A DNA stretch of 9,101 nucleotides. Source: Clostridiales bacterium UBA735. Lineage in GTDB: Bacteria > Bacillota > Clostridia > Oscillospirales > Oscillospiraceae. Numbering within the stretch: the first letter of the stretch is position 1; every line of letters begins with the position of its first letter. The notes under the pieces were generated by a model that saw nothing but the letters and a program-made list of their open reading frames with translations, was not told the DNA's origin and searched no databases. Below, in pieces: positions 1 through 5,736 of this stretch. The position numbers and the translations under genes are program-made. The DNA lies in NCBI GenBank assembly GCA_002298695.1, contig DBLB01000064.1:1-9101 (forward strand), given 5' to 3'.

Positions 1-393
1 ATGGTGTACAACTACCTGCCGTATATGATCCTGCCGCTCTACACCGTCATCATGAAGATCGACCGCCGCCTCATCGAGGCCGCGAGCGACCTCGGCTGCA
101 CGCCGTCGCAGGTCTTCACGAAGGTCATCCTGCCGCTCTCCGGCCCGGGCATCCTGTCCGGCCTCACGATGGTCTTCGTCCCGGCGGTGTCCACGTTCTA
201 CATCTCGCAGAAGCTCGGCTCCACCGGCACGACCCTCATCGGCGACGTCATCGAGTCCCAGTTCAAGACCGCCTATAACCCCAATCTCGGCGCGGCCATG
301 AGCCTGATCCTGATGGTGCTGATCTTCGTCTGCGTCTCCATCATGAACCGCTTCGGCGAAAACGAGGATGAGGAGGTCATGGCAAAGGTATGA
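1..393 (+). CDS. potB: Spermidine/putrescine ABC transporter permease PotB, 3' part
   Basis: This is the C-terminal 130 residues of an inner-membrane permease of the polyamine ABC importer; the gene starts left of the window. The ATG at base 1 is an internal Met: the first residues (MVYNYLPYMILPLY) match the middle of PotB-type permeases, which are about 275 residues long, so roughly half is missing. The cytoplasmic EAA loop that docks on the ATPase is at residues 26-52 (EAASDLGCTPSQVF, then the G at 50). Hydrophobic helices follow at about 49-68 and 98-115, and the tail is acidic. The last codons overlap potC by 4 bp (ATGA, 390-393), which suggests translational coupling in a potABCD operon. 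The family call is secure; the exact substrate rests on the neighbouring PotD. Confidence 0.92.
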   Translation: MVYNYLPYMILPLYTVIMKIDRRLIEAASDLGCTPSQVFTKVILPLSGPGILSGLTMVFVPAVSTFYISQKLGSTGTTLIGDVIESQFKTAYNPNLGAAMSLILMVLIFVCVSIMNRFGENEDEEVMAKV

Positions 394-1205
394 AACACGT
401 GAACCGCACTGTGACCATTCTGGTCTTCATCTTTCTCTACATCCCGATGATCGTCCTCGCCATCGCCTCGTTCAATACGGGCCTTGACATCGCGACGTTC
501 AAGGGCTTCACGCTCCGGCAGTACGCGAACCTCTTCAAGGATTCCACGCTGCTGACGCTGCTGCGCAACTCGCTGATCATCGCCGTGCTCTCCAGCGTCA
601 TCGCCACCGTTGTCGGCACGATGGCCGCCGTCGGCATCCACTCGATGAAGGGCAAGCTCCGCAGCGCCGTCATGACGCTGACGAACATCCCGATGACCAA
701 CCCCGACATCGTCACCGGCGTCGCCCTCGCGCTGCTGTTTGCCTTCACGGGCACGATGCTCCGCATCAACTCGATCCTCAGCTTCTGGACGCTGCTCATC
801 GCCCACATCACGTTCAACCTCCCCTACGTCATCCTGAACGTCATGCCGAAGCTCCAGCAGATGGACAAGGACCTTGTCGAGGCCGCGCTCGATCTCGGCT
901 GCACGCCCACGCAGGCGTTCACCAAGGTCGTCATCCACGAGATCATGCCCGGCATCATCTCCGGCGCGCTGATGGCGTTCACGATGAGTCTGGACGACTT
1001 TGTCATCTCGTACTTTGTCACGGGCTCCAGCTTCATCACGCTCCCGGTCGAGATCTACAATTACGTCAAAAAGCCCATCCAGCCGAAGATCTACGCCCTG
1101 TTCACGCTGATGTTCCTCGCGATCCTCATTCTGATGTCCGTGATGAACCTGCTCCAGGCGAAGTCCGACAAGAACCGTATCAAAACAAGGAGGGTGCGCG
1201 CATGA
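390..1205 (+). CDS. potC: Spermidine/putrescine ABC transporter permease PotC
   Basis: Second permease subunit of the polyamine importer, complete at 271 residues (E. coli PotC is about 264). It forms the membrane channel with PotB. About six membrane helices can be seen, near residues 8-28, 60-82, 104-122, 128-150, 187-210 and 236-256. The EAA loop for the ATPase lies at 164-190 (EAALDLGCTPTQAF, ending in PGII). It is followed by the MSLDDFVISYF segment typical of PotC. The start at 390 overlaps the potB stop (ATGA) and is preceded by AGGAGG at 371-376 with rather long spacing (13 nt), so reinitiation after potB probably helps. The C-terminus is basic (KTRRVRA), fitting a cytoplasmic end, and overlaps potD by 4 bp. 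Confidence 0.95.
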   Translation: MKHVNRTVTILVFIFLYIPMIVLAIASFNTGLDIATFKGFTLRQYANLFKDSTLLTLLRNSLIIAVLSSVIATVVGTMAAVGIHSMKGKLRSAVMTLTNIPMTNPDIVTGVALALLFAFTGTMLRINSILSFWTLLIAHITFNLPYVILNVMPKLQQMDKDLVEAALDLGCTPTQAFTKVVIHEIMPGIISGALMAFTMSLDDFVISYFVTGSSFITLPVEIYNYVKKPIQPKIYALFTLMFLAILILMSVMNLLQAKSDKNRIKTRRVRA

Positions 1206-2395
1206 AAAAACGCATTGCTTCCCTTCTGCTGATCGCGCTCCTGCTCACGGCCATGCTGCCTGTCACCGTCAGCGCCGCCGCAGACGAGATCACCGTCTAC
1301 AACTGGGGCCAGTATATCTCCGACGGTACGGACGACTGCCTCGACGTCATCGCAGCCTTCGAGGAGGAGACCGGCATCAAGGTCAACTACCTGACCTTCG
1401 ACTCCAATGAATCGATGTACACCAAGCTCAAGACCGGCGGCACCACGTTCGATGTCATCATCCCCTCGGACTATATGATCGCGAAGCTCATCTCCGAGGA
1501 TATGCTCGAGCCGCTGGATTTTGACAACATCCCGAACTATCAGTACATCGACGAGACTTTTCGCAATCAGGCTTATGATCCGGACAACGCCTACTCCGTC
1601 CCCTACACCTGGGGCACCGTCGGTCTGATCTACAACACGAACTATGTCTCCGAAGAGGACGCGCAGAGCTGGTCCTGCCTCTGGAACAGCAAGTATTCCG
1701 GCAAGATCCTGATGTTCGACAATCCGCGCGACGCATTCGCCATCGCGGAAAACATGCTCGGCTACAGCTACAACACCGAGGACGAGCAGGAGCTGAAAAA
1801 CGCCGCCGACCTGCTCGCCAAGCAGTCCCCCGTGCTTCAGGCCTATGTCATGGACCAGATCTTTGACAAGATGGAGCGCGGCGAGGCCTGGGCCGCGCCG
1901 TACTACGCGGGCGACTATCTCACCATGGTCGAGGAAAACCCCGACCTCGGCTTCAGCCATCCGCAGGAGGGCTTCAACATCTTCATCGATGCCATGTGCA
2001 TCCCGAAGGGCTGCCAGAACAAAGCCGGTGCTGAGGCATTCATCAACTTTCTCTGCCGTCCGGACATCTCCGCCGCCAACCTCGATTACATCGGCTATTC
2101 CACGCCCGAGACCGCCGCGAAGGAATACCTCGGCGAGGAGATCGTGAACGATCCCGTCGCCTATCCTGACGACGAGACGCTTGCGCGGAGCGAATCCTTC
2201 GCCGAGCTCAGCGTTGAAGCCACGCAGCAGATGAACGACCTTTGGCTGTCCGTCAAGACGTCGAACTCCAATACGACGCTCTATCTCGTCCTGACGATCG
2301 CGGCTATCGTTGCCGTCACCCTCTTCTTCACGATCCAGAATGCAGCCCGCCGCCGCCAGAAGGCCCGCCGCTGCCGCAAATGGAAGGCCCAATAA
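1202..2395 (+). CDS. potD: Polyamine ABC transporter substrate-binding protein PotD with C-terminal membrane anchor
   Basis: Extracytoplasmic polyamine-binding protein of the importer, 397 residues (E. coli PotD 348). Residues 1-26 form a signal peptide (MKKR, hydrophobic core, then VSAAA) that fits signal peptidase I; there is no lipobox Cys. The binding-protein fold follows from about 28 to 352. Recognisable blocks are VYNWGQYI (W35), PSDYMIAKL (88-96), YTWGTVGLIYN (135-145), MFDNPRDAF (171-179), GEAWAAPYYAG (W230) and FIDAMCIP (D263). The last 40 residues are extra to classical PotD: a hydrophobic helix at about 359-378, then an Arg/Lys-rich tail (AARRRQKARRCRKWK). This suggests anchoring by a helix with the C-terminus inside, instead of by a lipid. 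The start is supported by AAGGAGGG at 1187-1194, 7 nt upstream, and by the ATGA overlap with potC. A terminator follows directly, so this is the last gene of the operon. Confidence 0.93.
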   Translation: MKKRIASLLLIALLLTAMLPVTVSAAADEITVYNWGQYISDGTDDCLDVIAAFEEETGIKVNYLTFDSNESMYTKLKTGGTTFDVIIPSDYMIAKLISEDMLEPLDFDNIPNYQYIDETFRNQAYDPDNAYSVPYTWGTVGLIYNTNYVSEEDAQSWSCLWNSKYSGKILMFDNPRDAFAIAENMLGYSYNTEDEQELKNAADLLAKQSPVLQAYVMDQIFDKMERGEAWAAPYYAGDYLTMVEENPDLGFSHPQEGFNIFIDAMCIPKGCQNKAGAEAFINFLCRPDISAANLDYIGYSTPETAAKEYLGEEIVNDPVAYPDDETLARSESFAELSVEATQQMNDLWLSVKTSNSNTTLYLVLTIAAIVAVTLFFTIQNAARRRQKARRCRKWKAQ

Positions 2396-2401
2396 CCATC
2401 G

Positions 2402-2432
2402 CGCTCCCGGCCATCGCCGGGAGCGTCTTTTT
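2402..2432 (+). terminator. Intrinsic terminator of the pot operon
   Basis: A perfect 9-bp GC-rich stem (CGCTCCCGG at 2402-2410 pairing with CCGGGAGCG at 2417-2425) has a 6-nt loop and is followed by TCTTTTT. It lies 6 bp after the potD stop codon. This is a textbook Rho-independent terminator reading on the plus strand. Confidence 0.93.
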
Positions 2433-2454
2433 ATTCAGATCTTATGCCATGCCT

Positions 2455-2482
2455 TGTAGGGGCGGACGACTCTGTCCGCCCG
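2455..2482. repeat. REP-like palindromic element
   Basis: GTAGGGGCGGAC, a 6-nt spacer (GACTCT) and GTCCGCCCG form a perfect 8-bp inverted repeat (2460-2467 with 2474-2481), led by TTGTAG. It lies in the convergent gap between the pot terminator and the minus-strand terminator and has no T-tract on either side, so it is not an obvious terminator. Short intergenic palindromes starting with GTAGGGGCG look familiar to me as dispersed repeats in Oscillospiraceae genomes, but only one copy is in this window, so the repeat status is inference from memory. Confidence 0.5.
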
Positions 2483-2505
2483 GCAGCATGCGCCGATTCC
2501 GCGCA

Positions 2506-2549
2506 TCAAAACGGCCCGGATCTTCCTGTATATCAGGAAGATCCGGGCC
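2506..2549 (-). terminator. Probable terminator of the pepF operon
   Basis: A perfect 16-bp stem (2513-2528 pairing with 2534-2549) has a 5-nt TATAT loop. On the minus strand the stem is followed by G and then a short TTTT run (plus-strand AAAA, 2508-2511). It begins 13 bp beyond the methyltransferase stop codon. On the plus strand there is no T-tract after it. The long stem with a short T-tract suggests a terminator for the minus-strand genes. Confidence 0.75.
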
Positions 2550-2562
2550 ATTCCCAAGAAAC

Positions 2563-3372
2563 TCACGATAAAAGCGCCAGCTGGTAGAACGCGACGGCGC
2601 TGGCCGCGGCAACGTTCAGCGAATCGACGCCGTGCGCCATCGGAATACGGACCGTGTAGTCGCAGGCCGCGATCGTCCCGTCCGCCAGCCCGTCTCCCTC
2701 CGTGCCGAGGACGACGGCCAGCTTCTCCCGCGCCGCGACCTCCGGGTCGTTCAGCGGCCGGGAATCGTCGCAGAGCGCCATTGCCGCCGTGGCAAATCCA
2801 AGCTCCCGCAGCCTCTCCGGCCAATCTCCGTCCACATACGTCCACGGGATCTGAAACACCGTCCCCATGCTGACGCGGACAGCCCGCCGATAGAGCGGGT
2901 CGGCGCATCCGCCGGTCAGCAGCACGCCGTCCATGCCGAGCGCCGCCGCAGACCGGAAAATGGCCCCCACATTCGTGGGATTCATCACATTTTCCAGCAC
3001 CGCGATCCGCCGCATCTCCCGGCAGAGCGCCGCAGCCTCCGGCAGCGTCCGCCGCCGCATCGCGCAGAGCATCCCACGCGTGAGCGGATATCCGATCAGC
3101 TGCTGCAATACCGGCAGCGCCGCAGTATAGACCGGCGCATCCGGGCAGCGCTCCAGAAACGGCCTTGCCTTGTCCTCCAGATAAGTCTCGTCGATCAGAA
3201 ACGAGACCGGCACATACCCGGCGTCCAGCGCCCGCCCGATCACCATCGGCGTCTCCGCGATAAACAGCCCGTTTTCCGGATGCTCGCGGTTGACCAGCTG
3301 GTTTTCCGTCAGCCGCGCATAGACGTCCAGCTCCGGCGCGGCAAATTCCGTGATCCTCCGGACGCGGCTCAT
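2563..3372 (-). CDS. TrmH/SpoU-family RNA 2'-O-methyltransferase
   Basis: SPOUT-class methyltransferase, 269 residues, that transfers a methyl group from S-adenosylmethionine to a ribose 2'-OH in rRNA or tRNA. The N-terminal part (about 20-105) resembles the small substrate-binding domain of this family (LTENQLVNREH, LFIAETPMVIGRAL). The C-terminal part is the knotted SPOUT domain with its three motifs: N131-R140 (NPTNVGAIFR), VLGTEGDGL at 221-229, and IPMAHGVDSLNVAAA at 243-257. An open frame runs 35 codons further upstream, but those residues are a frame-shifted shadow of the upstream gene. The ATG at 3372 has GGAGG 7 nt before it (3380-3384) and a 4-bp ATGA overlap with the preceding stop. 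The exact RNA position modified cannot be told from the sequence, so no gene symbol is given. Confidence 0.92.
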   Translation of the reverse strand: MSRVRRITEFAAPELDVYARLTENQLVNREHPENGLFIAETPMVIGRALDAGYVPVSFLIDETYLEDKARPFLERCPDAPVYTAALPVLQQLIGYPLTRGMLCAMRRRTLPEAAALCREMRRIAVLENVMNPTNVGAIFRSAAALGMDGVLLTGGCADPLYRRAVRVSMGTVFQIPWTYVDGDWPERLRELGFATAAMALCDDSRPLNDPEVAAREKLAVVLGTEGDGLADGTIAACDYTVRIPMAHGVDSLNVAAASAVAFYQLALLS

Positions 3373-3653
3373 ACGCCCCCCTCCGTGTGCGCCATCAGCC
3401 AGTCGTGCATCTCCGTGCGCCCCTCTTCGGACATCGGGAACGTCTTCTCGTCCTTCATCTCGCTCTTTTCGTAGCACAGCAGCCCGTGCCAGACCTCAAC
3501 GCGGATGGAGCTCTCCGGCAGATTGACTTCCTTCGGCGTCAGCATCACCACATTCGGCGTGGCCTTGAAGCGCATCCTGCCATAGCTGCCGGTGAACACA
3601 TTTCCGTTTTCAAAGCTGTGCAGAACGGGCAGGAACAGATCCTCGCACGTCAC
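3369..3653 (-). CDS. Conserved-looking hypothetical protein, 94 residues
   Basis: I do not recognise the family. The protein is small and soluble, with no signal peptide or membrane helix. Its composition is balanced and its hydrophobic pattern is regular: FLPVLHSFENGNVFTG at the start, alternating strand-like segments around 24-60 (MRFKATPNVVML, SIRVEVWHGLLCYE), then a likely amphipathic helix near the end (MSEEGRTEMHDWLMAH). This looks like a real small alpha/beta domain. The start is a GTG (3653-3651) overlapping the pepF stop by 4 bp (GTGA), with GGAGG 10 nt upstream (3664-3668). The stop overlaps the methyltransferase start by 4 bp (ATGA). Coupling at both ends argues strongly that it is translated with its neighbours. 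Its function is unknown; a link to RNA modification or peptide turnover would be guilt by association only. Confidence 0.82.
   Translation of the reverse strand: MTCEDLFLPVLHSFENGNVFTGSYGRMRFKATPNVVMLTPKEVNLPESSIRVEVWHGLLCYEKSEMKDEKTFPMSEEGRTEMHDWLMAHTEGGV
3380..3384 (-). promoter_or_regulatory. Ribosome binding site deciding the methyltransferase start
   Basis: GGAGG on the minus strand, 7 nt before the ATG at 3372-3370. It selects this start over an open upstream extension to 3477 that has no family similarity. Confidence 0.8.
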
Positions 3654-5443
3654 GGAAGCAGTGCCTCCATCTCGTCAAGCAGCTCGCCGAAGAGCTTCAG
3701 CGCAGACTCGACCGGCTGCGGCGTGGTCATATCGACGCCCGCGCCCCGCAGCAGCTCGATCGGCGTCTTGCTGCACCCGCCGGAGAGGAAGCCAAGATAA
3801 TCGTGCACCGCCGGTTCGCCCTCTGCCAGGATCCTTTGCGACAGCGCGATGGCCGCGGAATAACCCGTTGCGTACTGGAACACATAGTAATTGTAGTAGA
3901 AATGCGGGATTCTCGCCCATTCCAGCGCGATATTCTCATCCAGCACGATGTCAGAGCCGTAATATGCCGCATTCATCTTCCGATACTCTTCGCACAGCAG
4001 ATCGGCCGTCAGCGTCTGGCCCTGCCGGCTGAGCTCCGCCATGCGCAGCTCAAATTCGGCAAACATCGTCTGCCGGTAGAGCGTCGTGCGGAACTGTTCG
4101 AGGAAATAGTTGATGAGGTACGCGCGTTCGCGCTTGTCCGTCGTCTTCTTCAGCAGATGCTGCATCAGCAGCGCCTCGTTGCAGGTCGACGCGACCTCGG
4201 CCACAAAGATGACATAGTCCTGATAGATGGTCGGCTGCGTGTGGTTCGAGAGATACGAGTGCAGCGCATGCCCCATCTCATGGGCCAGCGTAAACTGGCT
4301 GTCGAGCGTCCCCGTGTAGTTCAGCAGCACGAACGGGTGAACAAGGGCGCCGGCCGAATACGCGCCGGAGCGCTTGCCGACGTTTTCATAGACGTCGATC
4401 CATCGGCTGTCAAACCCCTTCTGCAGCAGCGCGCCGTAGTCCGGGCCGAGGCAGGTCAGCGCCTCGGAGATCGTGGTCTTCGCCTGCTCATACGGGATCT
4501 GGACGTCGACGTCCGGCAGCAGCGACGTGTAGATATCATAGAAGTGCAGCTCGTCCACGCCCATCAGCCGCTTGCGCAGCCGCATGTAGCGGTGCATCTT
4601 GTCGAAATTCCGGTGAACGGCCTCGATCAGGTTGGAATAGACGCTGACCGGCACCTCGGTCGCATCGAGCGAGGCCGCCTGCGCCGTCGGATAGTTCCGC
4701 GCCTTTGCGAAAAACTCCAGCTGCTTGACCTGCGCGGCCAGCATGCCCGCAAGGCTGTTCCTATAATTGGCGTAGACGCCGTAGTAGCTGTCAAACGCAT
4801 TTTTGCGGAGCGTGCGGTCTTCCGATTTCAGGCAGGCGACATAGGTGCCCTGCGTGATCTGGTGCGCCTTGCCCTCGCTGTCGAGCGCATCCGGGAACGT
4901 CATGTCCGCGTCGGAGAACAGCGAGAACACGCGATGCGGCGCGCCCGCCATCTCGCCCGCTCCGGCCAGCAGCTTCTCCTCCTTTTCGGAGAGCACATGC
5001 GCCCGCCTGCGGCGGATGACGTCAAAATGGCGGCGATAGAGCTCCAGCTCCGGCACATCCCGGTAGAACTGTTCCATCGTCTCATCCGAGATGGACAGCA
5101 GCTCCGGCACCTCAAAGCTTGTCTGCTCGCCGAGCGTCACACTGGCCTTCGTGATCTGGCCGACCAGATTCTGGCTTTCCGAGACACGGGTATCCTCGTC
5201 ATTTTTCCGGTAGGCATAATTTCCCAGCGCATCAAACAGGATAGCCGCCTGATCGTTCAGGCGCATATACTCCAGCAGCGCGTTCGCCGAGGTATGGAGT
5301 CTTCCGGCATACCCCGCCAGCTCCGCCCCAAGGTTTTCCAGTTTTTTCAAATCCTCCTGCCAGAGCTCTGCGGAGGCGTACAGATCCTCAATGGCCCATT
5401 TGTCCTTCTGGGCAACTTCGCTGCGTTCCGGGATTTTGTTCAT
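3650..5443 (-). CDS. pepF: Oligoendopeptidase F, M3 family zinc peptidase
   Basis: Cytoplasmic zinc metallopeptidase that cleaves short peptides, 597 residues, the usual length for bacterial PepF. The N-terminal helical region (about 1-190, starting RSEVAQKDKWAIEDLY) is followed by the catalytic M3 domain. The zinc site is HEMGH at residues 388-392 (H388, E389, H392), with the third ligand most likely E416 in FVAEVASTCNE. The spacing of 28 from the first His is close to that known for thimet oligopeptidase. The ATG at 5443 has AAGGGGA 7 nt upstream, and a promoter lies at 5479-5507 with a leader of only about 30 nt. It is the first gene of a three-gene unit, and its TGA overlaps the next gene's GTG. 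No defects are visible. Confidence 0.96.
   Translation of the reverse strand: MNKIPERSEVAQKDKWAIEDLYASAELWQEDLKKLENLGAELAGYAGRLHTSANALLEYMRLNDQAAILFDALGNYAYRKNDEDTRVSESQNLVGQITKASVTLGEQTSFEVPELLSISDETMEQFYRDVPELELYRRHFDVIRRRRAHVLSEKEEKLLAGAGEMAGAPHRVFSLFSDADMTFPDALDSEGKAHQITQGTYVACLKSEDRTLRKNAFDSYYGVYANYRNSLAGMLAAQVKQLEFFAKARNYPTAQAASLDATEVPVSVYSNLIEAVHRNFDKMHRYMRLRKRLMGVDELHFYDIYTSLLPDVDVQIPYEQAKTTISEALTCLGPDYGALLQKGFDSRWIDVYENVGKRSGAYSAGALVHPFVLLNYTGTLDSQFTLAHEMGHALHSYLSNHTQPTIYQDYVIFVAEVASTCNEALLMQHLLKKTTDKRERAYLINYFLEQFRTTLYRQTMFAEFELRMAELSRQGQTLTADLLCEEYRKMNAAYYGSDIVLDENIALEWARIPHFYYNYYVFQYATGYSAAIALSQRILAEGEPAVHDYLGFLSGGCSKTPIELLRGAGVDMTTPQPVESALKLFGELLDEMEALLP
3664..3668 (-). promoter_or_regulatory. 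Ribosome binding site for the GTG-start small gene
   Basis: GGAGG on the minus strand inside the last codons of pepF, 10 nt before the GTG at 3653. It supports the non-ATG start of the 94-residue protein. Confidence 0.65.
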
Positions 5444-5478
5444 TTCGGTGTCCCCTTTCTGTGTACAGTCTGTTTGTT

Positions 5479-5507
5479 ATTTTACCACGAATCGCGAACA
5501 TCCACAA
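5479..5507 (-). promoter_or_regulatory. Promoter of the pepF operon
   Basis: On the minus strand, TTGTGG (5507-5502) and TAAAAT (5484-5479) are separated by 17 nt, a good sigma-A type match (3-4 of 6 and 5 of 6). Transcription would start near 5472, leaving a leader of about 30 nt before the pepF ATG. No operator palindrome stands out. Confidence 0.65.
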
Positions 5508-5531
5508 GGCCAAAAGTGTGAAATGTGCGAA

Positions 5532-5558
5532 TTGACAACGGTCTGCCGATATGATAAT
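5532..5558 (+). promoter_or_regulatory. Promoter of the EamA transporter gene
   Basis: TTGACA (perfect -35, 5532-5537) is followed by GATAAT (5553-5558, 5 of 6) at 15 nt. An alternative TG-extended TAATTT (5555-5560) lies at 17 nt. The segment is an AT-rich island in otherwise GC-rich sequence. It is back to back with the pepF promoter, the two -35 boxes being 24 bp apart. The resulting leader would be about 170 nt. Confidence 0.55.
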
Positions 5559-5598
5559 TTATACATGTTTTCACGGATATCATGCATATTCCGCTCCC

Positions 5599-5690
5599 AC
5601 GCCCCGCCGCACGCCCCACCCAACGGTTCCCTTTCGGTTCGCCGCACGGTTCCCCTGCGGTTCCGTCCCGGTTCCGAACCGTCCCGTTCC
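5599..5690 (+). repeat. Degenerate 11-12 bp tandem repeats in the transporter leader
   Basis: Five copies of CGGTTCC/G begin at 5624, 5635, 5647, 5658 and 5669 (steps of 11, 12, 11 and 11 bp). Two related units beginning ACGCCCC lie before them at 5599 and 5611, and a decayed CCGTTCC lies at 5684. The last full copy is part of a perfect palindrome, CGGTTCCGAACCG (5669-5681). A small hairpin CCGCA/TGCGG (5642-5646 with 5656-5660) also spans one copy. The stretch is very poor in A and lies between the promoter and the ribosome binding site of the EamA gene. It may be regulatory or simply a slippage-derived minisatellite. Confidence 0.7.
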
Positions 5691-5721
5691 GGCCCCCGGC
5701 GCGGCGCAGAAGAGAACCATC

Positions 5722-5728
5722 AGGAGAG
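5722..5728 (+). promoter_or_regulatory. Ribosome binding site deciding the EamA start
   Basis: AGGAGAG lies 8 nt before the ATG at 5737. It favours this start over an in-frame ATG at 5551, which overlaps the promoter -10 region and would add 62 Pro/Arg-rich residues translated from the repeat leader. Confidence 0.8.
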
Positions 5729-5736
5729 ATCTGACC

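Noticed and set aside
1..393. A complete short 130-residue permease gene starting at base 1
   Set aside because: The first residues match the interior of PotB, and the N-terminal helices are missing, so it is the window edge cutting a longer gene.
1091..2392. A 433-codon open frame on the minus strand opposite potD
   Set aside because: It is the complement of a clearly real potD gene. Its repetitive, Val/Gly/Arg/Asp-rich product is typical of shadows in GC-rich DNA, and it has no recognisable domain.
3373..3477. A 35-residue N-terminal extension of the RNA methyltransferase
   Set aside because: It overlaps the 94-residue gene in another frame and is Gly/Arg/Asp-rich. GGAGG at 3380-3384 points to the start at 3372.
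3803..5521. A 572-codon open frame on the plus strand opposite pepF
   Set aside because: PepF on the other strand has a complete zinc site and family length. The plus frame is Arg/Leu/His-rich and runs through the pepF promoter.
5599..5690. The repeat array as a CRISPR
   Set aside because: The units are 11-12 bp without spacers of 25-40 bp, and no cas gene is present.
5551..5736. A 62-residue N-terminal extension of the EamA transporter
   Set aside because: The ATG at 5551 overlaps the -10 region, lacks a ribosome binding site, and would translate the C-rich repeats into Pro/Arg low-complexity sequence. The ATG at 5737 has a good site.
5566..5736. A known riboswitch in the 170-nt EamA leader
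   Set aside because: I could not match it to any riboswitch core I know. The sequence is dominated by the short repeats, and no terminator-like hairpin with a T-tract precedes the gene.
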